Positions 16,869 through 26,800 of a DNA stretch of 39,968 nt are shown piece after piece (positions within the stretch are counted from its first letter, which is position 1; every line of letters starts with the position of its first letter). The notes beneath the pieces were generated by a model that saw only the letters and a list, made by a program, of their open reading frames with translations, had not been told where the DNA came from and made no database searches. The stretch covers positions 1-39,968 of the forward strand of contig JABJQG010000038.1 of the NCBI GenBank assembly GCA_018663505.1, read 5' to 3'. A program made the translations under genes and the position numbers. The DNA is from Pseudobdellovibrionaceae bacterium (GTDB taxonomy: Bacteria; Bdellovibrionota; Bdellovibrionia; Bdellovibrionales; UBA1609).

Positions 16869-17870
16869 CTACATTTTTTGAATTTCAATTTGGATTTTCT
16901 GAATAAAATCGTTGATGACATAACGAGGGATTTGGTGACTATAGTCGTCTACTTTTAAATCAATATTTACAGAATGCTTTTTAAGCCAAGAAACTACATC
17001 TCTGGCGCTTTCCACACTTAAGATTGAGTCTTGAGTTCCATGGTAGGCAAATACGGGGGCTGTTGAGTATCCCTCTGGTTCCTTGAATCTTAAGTTTGGC
17101 TTTAATACTCCCGACAGTGGGAATAAGGCTGAGAACTTGTCTCGGTGATAGGCTGCAAAATAATAAGTAAGTTCTGCTCCTCTAGAAAAGCCAAGAACCA
17201 TGGGCTTCCCTTTTAAAGGATATTTATCGCCTAAGTGGTCAATATTATTTGCCAGTCCCTCGGCAACACTTTTTAGGATAATAAAGTTCTTTTTTTGTAT
17301 TTCCTCATTTGTTTTTCCGTATGCGTAAGACCATCTATAACCAAATCCTTTTTTTATAGGAGCTTGATAAGATATCACTCGTAAATCAAAAGCAACTTTT
17401 TTAAAAAGATCTAGAAGGTCATTTTCATTAGCGCCAGATCCATGAAGTACTACGATGAGTGGTCGTGGGGCATCATTAGGTGAGGGGCCGTAAACTCTTT
17501 CGACATATCGATAATTAAAATTTAAGTATTCTTCAAGTTCATTTCCTTCTGCTAAGAGTTCAGGTGCATTCACAGAATCTAGGCTGAAGTAGTGCTTTAC
17601 GCCAAAGTAGGCAACTAAAGCAAATACAACAAAAATAATTGGACGAGGAATTTTGTTAACAAATTCTAATAAATTAAACTCACTTTCTGATATGATTTGA
17701 ATGTTATTAACGGGAATTGCATTTAATTTTGGTTGATTTGATTCAAGCGATGCTCTCTCTTCAACACCTTTACTCTCTTGTGAATTTTGCAGTTTTGAAA
17801 AGATGACTCCGCAGGAGGGACACTCTATATTGTTGTTATTAATTTCGGTATGACATTTAGGACAAACCAC
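16869..17870 (-). CDS. Zinc-ribbon membrane protein with alpha/beta-hydrolase domain
   Basis: A three-part protein of 333 residues. It starts with a zinc ribbon (CPKC at 3-6, CPSC at 17-20). A linker and one membrane helix follow (about 65-85, within IIFVVFALVAYFGVKHYF). The last 230 residues form an alpha/beta-hydrolase of the phospholipase/carboxylesterase type: oxyanion segment LHGSGANENDLL, nucleophile elbow GFSRG, acid in HGTQDS and histidine in DDYSHQIP. The ribbon would be cytoplasmic and the esterase periplasmic. I chose the GTG at 17870 because AAGGA lies 7 nt upstream and it puts the ribbon at the N terminus; the frame opens at a TTG at 17900. The substrate is unknown. Confidence 0.75.
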   Translation of the reverse strand: MVCPKCHTEINNNNIECPSCGVIFSKLQNSQESKGVEERASLESNQPKLNAIPVNNIQIISESEFNLLEFVNKIPRPIIFVVFALVAYFGVKHYFSLDSVNAPELLAEGNELEEYLNFNYRYVERVYGPSPNDAPRPLIVVLHGSGANENDLLDLFKKVAFDLRVISYQAPIKKGFGYRWSYAYGKTNEEIQKKNFIILKSVAEGLANNIDHLGDKYPLKGKPMVLGFSRGAELTYYFAAYHRDKFSALFPLSGVLKPNLRFKEPEGYSTAPVFAYHGTQDSILSVESARDVVSWLKKHSVNIDLKVDDYSHQIPRYVINDFIQKIQIEIQKM

Positions 17871-17953
17871 CACATGATCCTTGGTAAGTAGTATTAACAA
17901 TTTATATATAAATTTTATGCTGATAACTGGATAATGATCAATAACTTATTTAT

Positions 17954-17971
17954 TATAATTATAATTATAAT
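17954..17971. repeat. Three tandem TATAAT hexamers
   Basis: Three exact head-to-tail copies of TATAAT lie in the 135-bp divergent gap between the hydrolase and rhomboid genes. Because of the repeat, TATAAT also reads on the minus strand. It may serve as the -10 region of either gene, but no good -35 box is placed 17 bp from any copy. Confidence 0.45.
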
Positions 17972-18005
17972 ATACACATTAATAAAATTGAATTAGTTTA
18001 GTAAT

Positions 18006-18668
18006 ATGGATGAATTTTTGGAAGAAGAGGAAATTGAGAGAGAACCTCGTCTAATAAAAACATGGCTGTCAAAGAAGCCAAGAGCAGGCAGCTTTATAGT
18101 GGTAATGGTAACGTTCTCTATAATGTCAGTGATTTCTCAAATTTATTGGACGAATTTTTTTGGTTTATCACAGTACTTATTTGCAAGTTACGAAACGGTT
18201 TTTGAAAATTACGAGTTATGGCGTTTATTTACAGCTATTTTTATTCATGCTGATTTAGAACACTTTTTATCTAATATGTATATGCTAGTGATTTTCAGTT
18301 ATTTTATCTATGGCTACTCTGACGTAATGACCTATCCCATAATGAGTTTCCTATTAGCGGCAATAGTTAATGCCGTGTCTATTTATACATATGGACCAGG
18401 GATAAAACTGATCGGGGCATCAGGATTAGTGTATTTATTAGCAGGAACTTGGTTCTGTTTTTTTTTCTTGATACAGAGGCAATACAGTATTTTTAAGCGC
18501 ACATTGAGGATGATTGGAATCGGCCTAGTGATTTTGTTTCCCACAACTTTTTCTCCAACCACCAGTTATAGAACCCACTTCATCGGGTTAATTTTTGGAA
18601 TATTGTTGGGCCTCATTTATTTTTACAAGAATAAAAATAAAATTAGATCTATTGAATATTATAAGTAG
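18006..18668 (+). CDS. Rhomboid family intramembrane serine protease
   Basis: A 220-residue polytopic membrane protease that cuts transmembrane substrates within the bilayer. After an acidic N-terminal tail, the rhomboid core is visible: the WR segment (ELWRLFTAIFIHA, L1 loop), HFLSNMY with His86 and Asn90, catalytic Ser139 in GASGL, and catalytic His191 in HFIGLIFGILLG. All active-site residues are present, so the enzyme should be active. The ATG at 18006 has no clear ribosome site and lies just after an AT-only promoter-like stretch. It is divergent from the zinc-ribbon hydrolase. Natural substrates cannot be predicted. Confidence 0.88.
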   Translation: MDEFLEEEEIEREPRLIKTWLSKKPRAGSFIVVMVTFSIMSVISQIYWTNFFGLSQYLFASYETVFENYELWRLFTAIFIHADLEHFLSNMYMLVIFSYFIYGYSDVMTYPIMSFLLAAIVNAVSIYTYGPGIKLIGASGLVYLLAGTWFCFFFLIQRQYSIFKRTLRMIGIGLVILFPTTFSPTTSYRTHFIGLIFGILLGLIYFYKNKNKIRSIEYYK

Positions 18669-18736
18669 TTTTATTAGTGCAGAGGTAGCCTTAGGGCTGG
18701 TGAAACTAGATTGCTTTTGCATATTTCCGTATATTA

Positions 18737-18765
18737 CGATGTGATGCAGGTTACATCGCTGGAGG
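18737..18765 (+). promoter_or_regulatory. Hairpin just upstream of the carboxypeptidase ribosome site
   Basis: CGATGTGA (18737-18744) pairs with TTACATCG (18751-18758), 8 bp with one G-U wobble and a 6-nt loop. The GGAGG ribosome site starts 3 nt later (18761-18765). It could stabilise the mRNA 5' end or be a protein-binding palindrome. Confidence 0.35.
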
Positions 18766-18769
18766 TAAT

Positions 18770-20251
18770 ATGAGTTTAAAAAAATATTATGTAATTTTTA
18801 TGGCCTTAGGCTATTTTTCTTTTTTACAGTTTGGCTATAATAGCGAAGCAATGGCTGGAAATCCTTCTCTTACAGAGACCTCTTTACAAAGCTATCACAT
18901 TTCCTTTAAAACTAAGTCTTGGGACAAGGTGAGAAAAAGTTTAGGTTGGTTTAATAAAAATGGATTTGATGTAGCGGGTGTAAATCGGCATAAATTTGTG
19001 GTTGAGCTAATTGTAAATAAAAAGGAAATTGAAAAACTAAAAAAAAATGGATATGAAGGAAGGATTGTTAGTATAAGCAAAAGTGGACCTGGTATAAAAT
19101 CCTTAGACCCACAGTATCTAAATCCTGATAAATTAGAGGCGCGTTTAAAAGAATTATCGTTGTTAGCCCCTGAATATACTAAGTTAGAAGTTATAGGTAG
19201 GTCTCATGAAGGTAGAGCAATATATGCACTTTTAGTTTCAGATTCTATAGACCTTACCAGTGATGCATATTTAGCAAAACCCACAGTGTTATTCGATGGA
19301 ATGCACCATGCACGAGAAATAATGACTTCTGAAATAGTACTGGATGTTGCCGAGCATTTGGTTGAAAAATTAAAGATAGCTGATGGTGAGTCACTAAGGC
19401 TGGTAAAAAAATGGAATTTTTGGGTTGTACCCATGCTAAATGTAGATGGAAATAATATTGTCTGGAAGAAAAATAGTATGTGGCGAAAAAATGCATACAA
19501 AAAACTAGGAAAAGTCGTTGGTGTTGATCCAAATAGAAATTACTCTTATAGATGGAATGACTGTGGAGGATCTTCGGGTTATGAGAAATCACAAACCTAC
19601 CGTGGACCTGAGGCGGCAAGTGAACCTGAGGTTCAAGCCTTAATTGGCCTTGGAGATAGAGTACATCCTGCTCTTTCTGTATCCTACCATTCTTATAGTG
19701 AGCTTATATTATACCCTTACAGTTGTCGTGGTGCTTACTCCGGTGAGAATATTATGATGAAGAAGCTTGCTTCAGAGATGTCTAGGCAGTTGCCCACCGA
19801 TAAAGGTCGTGGTTATAATAAACCTGGAACACCGTGGGAAATTTTATATTCCGTGGATGGGGATTCTATGAGCTATATTCACGCGGCTTATGGTGCCTTA
19901 GCTTTTACTCTTGAGGTAAATAATCAATTTCAGCCACCCTACTCTCTGAGAAACCCAACAGTAAAAAAACATAGATTAGCTTGGAAGTGGTTAATGAATA
20001 GGGTAGCTAAAAATGTTCTAACGGTACGTGTTTTAAATAGTGAAGGCATACCAGTTAAATCTAAAGTGTCTATTAGTACAATTAAACATGTAGAAGGGGA
20101 GCTGCCTTTTCAGACGAATAAGGCTGGGTATTTTTTTAGAATTTTAGATCCGGGAAGCTACGAAGTAACAATAATAACTGAAAATAAAAAGAAATTAAAA
20201 GTGAGTGTTGAAATGAAGGGAAGCCGAAAATTGGACCTAGTTGTCCCCTAG
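18770..20251 (+). CDS. Secreted M14 zinc carboxypeptidase
   Basis: A 493-residue exported metallocarboxypeptidase. It has a signal peptide (about 1-29), a pro-segment-like region with a Lys-rich helix (to about 105), and the M14 catalytic domain (about 115-410). Zinc ligands are HARE (His180, Glu183) and His307 in SYHSYSE. The substrate carboxylate is bound by DPNRNYSY (Asn255-Arg256), and the catalytic base is Glu382 in FTLEVNN. A C-terminal carboxypeptidase-regulatory-like beta domain follows. The GGAGG box 4 nt before the ATG is strong. The gene overlaps the convergent cupin-like gene by 15 bp at its 3' end. It probably digests extracellular peptides; it lacks the amidated-muropeptide features I would need to call it a peptidoglycan enzyme. 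Confidence 0.92.
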   Translation: MSLKKYYVIFMALGYFSFLQFGYNSEAMAGNPSLTETSLQSYHISFKTKSWDKVRKSLGWFNKNGFDVAGVNRHKFVVELIVNKKEIEKLKKNGYEGRIVSISKSGPGIKSLDPQYLNPDKLEARLKELSLLAPEYTKLEVIGRSHEGRAIYALLVSDSIDLTSDAYLAKPTVLFDGMHHAREIMTSEIVLDVAEHLVEKLKIADGESLRLVKKWNFWVVPMLNVDGNNIVWKKNSMWRKNAYKKLGKVVGVDPNRNYSYRWNDCGGSSGYEKSQTYRGPEAASEPEVQALIGLGDRVHPALSVSYHSYSELILYPYSCRGAYSGENIMMKKLASEMSRQLPTDKGRGYNKPGTPWEILYSVDGDSMSYIHAAYGALAFTLEVNNQFQPPYSLRNPTVKKHRLAWKWLMNRVAKNVLTVRVLNSEGIPVKSKVSISTIKHVEGELPFQTNKAGYFFRILDPGSYEVTIITENKKKLKVSVEMKGSRKLDLVVP

Positions 20252-21304
20252 TTTGTACATAAAACCGTTAATTTTCTGAACTTGGTCACCATAATATTCA
20301 TCGTTGAAAATGGTTTGTTCCTCAAGAAGTTTTGAAGTAAGTTGTTGCAGCTCTTGATTTTCAGTGTAACCGAGAAGATTTTTTATACTTTCAGCAGAAA
20401 AATTAAAATTTAATCCATGGGCAAGTAGTTTAAGGTCCCCCGAGGAGGCATTAAATTCCATGAGATGATACGCAAGATCGTCATAATGGTTAATAAACTT
20501 TTGAAACCACAATTCCTCATGACATAGGTTATTTATGTGCTCAATAATGATATCAGACACAACTGGGTCAAGTCCGAATTCATTGGCAAAAACACTTTCA
20601 TAGAGACTCAAGGTAGCTGAAGCTTCCATTCTTGTTAAAAGTTCATTTAAATATTTCAGAGCTGTTAGAGAATTTGAATGATACATGTACTGGAAGTACA
20701 GAATTTGTTTAACATTAACTTCTTTTAAATTATATTTAGTATAGCTAAGACCTGAAGAAAGATGGTGCCATTGATTGAGTTGGGTATCTTCAACAGTTCT
20801 AATACAAAGTGTGAGAGTTGGGTTTTCTAAGTGAACCACTCTGTGTGTGAGCTCCATGCCTGGAAGTATTCTTTGGCTATCACCGGCTGTCAAAATTTGA
20901 GTAGATAAGCAGGTGAGTTTTGAATTGAGCATATCACTTTTAAATTTTTCTAATGTTTCAACATGGAAGACTTCATGTAGAGACTTTCCATAAATGACCT
21001 TAAATGCTCCTCTAAATGCATGGGAATGTATGTTGGTGTCATTTTTTCGCCAGAAGTAAACATCTACGGCAAATTTTCCGTTATGAAAAAATGTTATAGG
21101 TGGCTCACCAAAGGTATTGTACAAATTGATTTGTTTTGGCAGTTTTAGAACATTAAGTGTCCATTGGGCCACTTGTTCTTCGAATGTTTCTAATGAACAT
21201 GTGACTTTAAAGTTGTTGAGGGCCTTGAGCGCTTGTTGAGGAAAGCTTTCACGATCCCAGCTGGGCTCTAAATCTTTACCTAGTTTTATTAAGGAGTCTA
21301 CCAT
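20237..21304 (-). CDS. Cupin-like protein, unknown function
   Basis: I do not recognise the family of this 355-residue cytoplasmic protein. Its middle part has cupin-style metal-site spacing: NIHSHAFRGAF (His93, His95), then a second motif with LPGMELTHRVVHLENP (His154, His158) about 55 residues on. This resembles cysteine-dioxygenase-like folds, but that is only pattern similarity. The C-terminal half is helical and acidic. No signal peptide or membrane helix is visible. The ATG at 21304 lacks a good ribosome site. Its 3' end overlaps the carboxypeptidase gene tail by 15 bp, so the transcripts are antisense there. Confidence 0.6.
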   Translation of the reverse strand: MVDSLIKLGKDLEPSWDRESFPQQALKALNNFKVTCSLETFEEQVAQWTLNVLKLPKQINLYNTFGEPPITFFHNGKFAVDVYFWRKNDTNIHSHAFRGAFKVIYGKSLHEVFHVETLEKFKSDMLNSKLTCLSTQILTAGDSQRILPGMELTHRVVHLENPTLTLCIRTVEDTQLNQWHHLSSGLSYTKYNLKEVNVKQILYFQYMYHSNSLTALKYLNELLTRMEASATLSLYESVFANEFGLDPVVSDIIIEHINNLCHEELWFQKFINHYDDLAYHLMEFNASSGDLKLLAHGLNFNFSAESIKNLLGYTENQELQQLTSKLLEEQTIFNDEYYGDQVQKINGFMYKLGDN

Positions 21305-21378
21305 TGGATTATACTATCACTAATTTTGTGGACATGACATGGGAAATTTGAGTACACTGTTCTGGATTTTATATGCTA

Positions 21379-21408
21379 TTGAAAACAGTTGCCATAAGAT
21401 TTTAAAAT
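21379..21408 (+). promoter_or_regulatory. Candidate promoter of the DUF3365 gene
   Basis: TTGAAA (21379-21384) and TAAAAT (21403-21408) are 18 bp apart, each one mismatch from consensus. Transcription would start near 21415, which supports the ATG at 21447 over the ATG at 21411. Confidence 0.45.
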
Positions 21409-21446
21409 AAATGGGATTTATCAAACATTATCCAAAGGGTAAAACA

Positions 21447-21965
21447 ATGAAATCTAGATTATTAGCCATTCAGTTTGTTTTTATGATAACAAGCTTTGCT
21501 CATGCGGACTCGTCTATGCAAAACATGGTTCAAGCAGTAGAATCGGTGAATGACATGCGGGAAAGTCTTGTGTCTGGGGTGAAGGGTAACGTCACCCCAA
21601 CGACCTTTAAAGCGGTGTGTAAGCCTGTTGGTAAGAGAGCTAAGATGATAGCAAAAAAAAATGGATGGATCTTTAGGCAGGTGAGTTATAAAAACCGTAA
21701 TTCTAATAGCACACCTAATGAGTTAGAGGCGAAGGCCATAGTTAAGTTTGAGCAGAATAAAAAACTGGTTTCATATTTCGAACAAGAGAGTGATAGGATA
21801 CATTATTATCGACGTATTTCCGTTCAATCTTCGTGCTTAAATTGTCATGGAAATAAAGAGTCTCGTCCACATTTTATTCAGAAAAAGTACCCTCATGATA
21901 AAGCTTTTGGATTTAAAACAGGTGATCTAAGAGCGATTTACTCTGTTATCAAGGTGAAGCAATAG
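21447..21965 (+). CDS. DUF3365 (Tll0287-like) periplasmic monohaem protein
   Basis: A 172-residue periplasmic protein with a signal peptide (MKSRLLAIQFVFMITSFAHA) and one haem c motif, CLNCHG at 130-135. Next comes the family's C-terminal signature with YPHDKAFGFKTGDLRAIYSV. The DUF3365 fold is related to PAS-type haem sensor domains, and free-standing members are thought to bind haem c, possibly as redox sensors or electron carriers. The ATG at 21447 has AAAGGG 7 nt upstream and begins the signal peptide; the frame opens 12 codons earlier at 21411 without a ribosome site. It appears to be monocistronic. Physiological partners are unknown. Confidence 0.82.
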   Translation: MKSRLLAIQFVFMITSFAHADSSMQNMVQAVESVNDMRESLVSGVKGNVTPTTFKAVCKPVGKRAKMIAKKNGWIFRQVSYKNRNSNSTPNELEAKAIVKFEQNKKLVSYFEQESDRIHYYRRISVQSSCLNCHGNKESRPHFIQKKYPHDKAFGFKTGDLRAIYSVIKVKQ

Positions 21966-22321
21966 GGCAATTAGAAATGAGAAGCAAATAAATTACTGTT
22001 TAAACATTAGCTTAGTTGTGAAATTTTAAAGATTCAAACACCTAAAATATTGGTGAGCATCTTCTTTTTATGGTCCCCCTCCTACAAGTTTCCAGTACAT
22101 ATTTTGTAGCAAAAATAAATTTAAATAATTAGTACATAATTAAAATTAATAAAATTTTTACATGGTCCTAAGGAAAGCTTATGGCTCAAATAATGGCCCA
22201 GTTAGTTAGGGTGGCTAACCACTTCATATTTCTCAAATAAACATACTCAGCTCCTTCTAGATTTGATTTGACGAAATATTCACTTTTTTATTTAAGCTAA
22301 GGTTAATTTACTCCGAAAGTT
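21966..22321. other. Gene-free gap before the efflux operon
   Basis: No reading frame or strong terminator is visible in this AT-rich stretch. A TTGACG box (22268-22273) with an AT-rich candidate -10 around 22289-22296 (15-17 bp spacing) may be the efflux-operon promoter, but the -10 match is poor. A minor hairpin GTGG-CTAA-CCAC lies in its middle part. Confidence 0.4.
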
Positions 22322-22355
22322 AAACAAACGTTTGAATTAAACAGACGTATGAACC
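22322..22355. promoter_or_regulatory. Two tandem palindromes, likely TetR-family operator
   Basis: The first 17-nt unit (22322-22338) contains the perfect 10-bp palindrome CAAACGTTTG. The second (22339-22355) repeats it imperfectly as CAGACGTATG. A degenerate third unit beginning AAACAG (22356-22372) runs into the start codon. The 17-nt period and the position 15 bp before the tolC-like ATG fit binding of the TetR regulator encoded at the end of the same operon. Confidence 0.65.
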
Positions 22356-22369
22356 AAACAGGTGTATCT

Positions 22370-23821
22370 ATGAAGTTCTATATTATTGTAATTATGAGTG
22401 TATTTGCCTTTTCTGGCATTATAAGTGGTAAGGAAAAAGTAGTTTTGTCAGAGGAATTTATTAAAAAATCCATAGAAAATGAACCTCCAGGTGTGCAACA
22501 GATACAAGGGAGTTTTTTAGCTGTTAAAAATGAATTACAGAATAAGAATGATCGCTTTGGTTATCAGTTAAATATTGAGGGAAAAAGTTTTAATTCTGAT
22601 GAGCGCTTGCTGAGTAATTTTGATGGTGGAGTGGTTAAGAGTTCTAGTGCCTATTTAGTGGGATTACAAAAACCAACTCAGTACGGTGTAGACATAGGGT
22701 TAAAGGCATTTTCTAATAAGTCTACAAACGCCTTTATTAACGATGCTGCCACAACAGGAGTTTCCTTTAGCTTAGCCGTAGATCTTTATCAAAATTTTTT
22801 AGGTAGAAGTACAAGCAATGATTTTAAAAAATCAGAACTGAGCTTGAAGCGTGCGGAATTGGAGAAAAAAACTCAACTAAAAGGGTTCGAGTCTAATGTT
22901 AGAAAGCTGTACTGGGCATTAGTGGCAAACAATGAGCAAAAAGTACTGTTGTCCTCGCTGGTTAAAATGGCTGAAAAGCAATATCAAGAGGTGCTAAAGA
23001 GAAATAAGCAAGGGGTGGCAGATATTGGTGAGGTGGCACGTTATCGTTCGGAGTGGACAACCAGAAAAGCCAACCTTTTATCCATAGGATACCAAAGAAG
23101 CACATTGCTCAAAGCTATAAAAGAACTGCTACCTGGACTGAGTGATAAAGAAATTCAATTGGCACAATTGGATATAAAATTAGCTAAAGCCACAGTACTG
23201 GCTTGTACCGCAAAAATTAGTTCCTATAAGGACTCGCCTTTAGAGTTTACGAACTATGATGACATCATTAATTTTTTAAATAAAGAGGAGCAGCTAGAAA
23301 GTAAAATTGTAGATACATATGGTAATACAAAAATTAAATTAGTGGGTGAGTACTCCAGTGTGGGGCGTGATTATGGTTATGAGGCTTCAAATAGTAATTT
23401 TAGTTCAGACTCTCAACCGCGAAAAAGTTTGGGTTTACAAATATCAATTCCTTTAGGATCTCGTACTGGTAAAAATAGAGATGTAAAAAAACTAATGGTG
23501 AAAAAACGTTATAAAGCACAAAAGGTAAGTCAACTTTTAAAAGTAAAAGCCTATCATGAACAAACTGTAGAAATGATTACAATATTGCAAGAGGTACTGC
23601 GCTCTCAGAGAGACACAAATTTATCATTGGATAAAAGTTTAAAAATAAGTCGAATAAAATATAAACAAGCACGCATTAGCTTACAAGAATTAATTAGTGA
23701 ACAAGATTTTCATCTGAGGTCCCGTTTAGGTGAAATAGAAACAAATTTAACAATTATTAACGCTCTTATGGATTACTTCAGTGTTTATACTGATATTCCC
23801 TGTGAATTTAATAGGATTTAA
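22370..23821 (+). CDS. TolC-family outer-membrane efflux protein
   Basis: The outer-membrane exit duct of a tripartite-type efflux system, 483 residues, close to the family's usual length. A signal peptide (MKFYIIVIMSVFAFSGIISG) is followed by two helical-hairpin halves rich in Lys/Glu/Gln, as in TolC. The second half contains the conserved strand region with LGLQISIPLG. I chose the ATG at 22370, which has AGGTG 5 nt upstream and starts the signal peptide; an ATG seven codons earlier (22349) lies inside the second operator palindrome. It is the first gene of the operon, 2 bp before the RND pump gene. Cargo is unknown. Confidence 0.85.
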   Translation: MKFYIIVIMSVFAFSGIISGKEKVVLSEEFIKKSIENEPPGVQQIQGSFLAVKNELQNKNDRFGYQLNIEGKSFNSDERLLSNFDGGVVKSSSAYLVGLQKPTQYGVDIGLKAFSNKSTNAFINDAATTGVSFSLAVDLYQNFLGRSTSNDFKKSELSLKRAELEKKTQLKGFESNVRKLYWALVANNEQKVLLSSLVKMAEKQYQEVLKRNKQGVADIGEVARYRSEWTTRKANLLSIGYQRSTLLKAIKELLPGLSDKEIQLAQLDIKLAKATVLACTAKISSYKDSPLEFTNYDDIINFLNKEEQLESKIVDTYGNTKIKLVGEYSSVGRDYGYEASNSNFSSDSQPRKSLGLQISIPLGSRTGKNRDVKKLMVKKRYKAQKVSQLLKVKAYHEQTVEMITILQEVLRSQRDTNLSLDKSLKISRIKYKQARISLQELISEQDFHLRSRLGEIETNLTIINALMDYFSVYTDIPCEFNRI

Positions 23822-23823
23822 AA

Positions 23824-26800
23824 ATGACAAAAATTACTACTTTTTTTATTGAGAACTCTAAGCTGACCATAGTTTTATCACTTGGATTATTCTTCTTTGG
23901 TGTTCAGGCTTTAAGAAATATGAACGCAGAAAGTTTTCCAGCTGTTTCTTTTGCCACAGCAACAATTATTACAAATTATGATGGGGCAACAGCATCTGAC
24001 GTTGAAACTAAAATTACCAAACCAATTGAAGATGAGATTCGGGGAGTGAATGGCTTAAAAGATGTTAAATCCACATCACAAGCTGGGTTGTCGAGTATTA
24101 CAGTTCGTGTTGATATGGATGATCCAAAAATTAATGTAGCCGAAACCATTGATGAAGTACAAAAGGCAGTGGATAGAGTATCAGATCTTCCAAATGACTT
24201 AAAGGATCCACCCAAGTTTACAGAATTAAAAAGTGAAGAGTTTCCTGTAATAGAGATTGCTATTACAGGAAAAAATGTAAACCGTTCAAGGGATCTGTTA
24301 GCTGACCATTTAAAAGAAGACTTAGAAGATAACCGTTCGGTAAAAGAAGTGCGCCTTGTGGGTTTTAAAAAACGGACCTTTGATATTTTTATTGATTTAG
24401 ATAAAATTAAAGATAGTCATGTGTCTATTTTAGAAGTCATGGCAAAAATTCAAAGTAGAAATTCAAATACTCCAGGTGGGGCATTGAAAACATCTATAGA
24501 CCAAAATCTTGTTCGGGTTGAGGGTAAGGTTCGCAGTGTAAAAGAGTTAGAGGATGTACTCATTCGTTCTAATTTTAGTGGTAAAACTATTTTATTAAAA
24601 GACATCGCCCAAGTAAGGGACTCCTCTGAAGAGATTAAAGTGTTAACTCGTTATAACTCACAAGATAGTACCTTACTTATAGTTAACAAAAAGGCAGGTG
24701 CTGATACTATTAATATGGTGAATCAGTTAGACGAGATCATTGAAGGTTACAAGGAACGTAATAAAGACTTTGATTTTAATATATACAATTCTGAGGGTAT
24801 AAAAGTTAAAAACAGAGTGGAAGTGTTAGTGAGCAATGCTTTGTCTGGTTTACTGTTAGTAATAATATTCTTATTCTTATTTTTACCTGGAAAAATTGGT
24901 GTTGCAGCTTCTTTGTCATTGCCATTAGCTATGCTTGGAGCCATGGGGTTTATGCCCATATTTGGAATGAATATTGATGCTGTTACTGTTTTAGCATTGG
25001 TAATAGCGCTTGGCATGATGGTGGATAATTCTGTTGTGATTAGTGAAAACTTCACTCGTTTGCGGCTAAATGGTGAGCTTCCCTTAGATGCCGCACAACA
25101 GTCAATTAAGAGTTTGTGGCTGCCTATTACGGCTACGGCTTTTACTACGATAGCTGCCTTTTTGCCAATGTTAGTTACCAAAGGTATTATGGGGCAATTT
25201 ATTAGGTGGATTCCTATTGTTGTTACATTGACCCTATTATTGTCCCTTTTTGAATCCTTTTTGTTTTTACCTATGCGTTTAGTATGGGCTGGTAAAAATG
25301 TAAAAAATAGCAGCGGAGCGGGACATGCAGATTGGTTTTCAAAGTTTGAAAAAAAATTCGAGAACTTTATGACAAAAGTAGTAGGTCACAGATATGTGGT
25401 CATGGGAATTTTTACTGTGCTTTTAACATTTTCAATTTTTATGATGGTGGGAGCTAATAAATTTATTTTGTTTCCAGCTGATCAAACTGAAGTTTATGTG
25501 GCTCGACTAGAAATGCCTATTGGAACAAGGTTAGAAGTGACCCATAAAAAGTTACAAGATATTTCAGATCAAGTTAAAGCCGCCTTGAAAACAGATGTTA
25601 ATCATATAGTGGCTCGATCAGGTGTCTCTCAAATGGGCCCTAATGATCCAAAAGGCCAAGAGGGTAATAATATTGGTATGCTTACTATTTACGTAAGTGA
25701 TAACGCAAAATATAATCGTCCATATACTGAAGTCCTAAGAGACTTAAAGGTTATAAAACCAGATTACGTAAAAAGTTTAAGTTTTGAAGAAATGGTTAAT
25801 GGACCACCAGTTGGAGCAGCAATAGAGGCCACCTTTCGTTCTAATTCTGAGTCAGATATCAACAAAATGATTGAGGTGATTAAGTTAGAGCTAGCTAAAA
25901 AATCTGGAATAGAAAATTTAAAAGTAAATGATATCCTAGGCGATGATGAAGTTTTTGTAGACATTGATTATAAGCAATTAGCTAGATTAGGTATTGATGT
26001 GAGCCAGGTGGGTTCAGTGATAAGAACAGCTGTATCAGGTAAAAGGATATCCAATGTTACTCTAGAAAATAAAAAAGTAGAATTAGTTCTAAGGTTAAAG
26101 GGTGGTTATAGAAAAAATGTTGAAGACTTAAAGAGTATAATCATTGGAGATCAAAGAGGAAATTTAGTTTCTTTGGGAAGTGTAGCAAGCTTTCGTAAAG
26201 TGCGAGGGACACCACAAATAAAACGCTTTGATTTTAAACGCTCTAAAACTTTAACAGGAGATGTGGATATTGAGCAAATAACTTCTCTACAGGCTAACTC
26301 TGTGGTTATGGCTGCCTTTGAGAAAAATAAGAAAAAAATATCGGGAGTGAGTTTAGTATTTGGTGGAGCCCAAGAATCCACAAACGAGTCTATGAGTTCA
26401 TTAGCTTCAGCTTTAAACCTCAGCCTTATTGGAATTTTTGCTCTTCTTGTGTTTTTATTCAATTCCTACTTAAGGCCACTGATTATAATGACCACAATTC
26501 CATTAGGTTTACTTGGGTTTTCCGTAGCTTTCTATTTACATGATCGACCCATTTCATTTTTAGCTTTGATTGGGATCATTGGTTTAGGTGGGATTATTGT
26601 AAATTCAGGAATAGTTTTAATTAGCTTTATTGAAGAAATGAGAGACGAGGGGAAAATGGCTTTAGATCAAATCTTGATCAAAGCTTCTGGGATGCGTTTG
26701 CGAGCCGTATTTGTGACAAGTTTAACCACAATTAGTGGGCTGTTACCTACAGCTTATGGAATAGGGGGTAATGATGCTATGTTAGTGCCCATGACATTAG

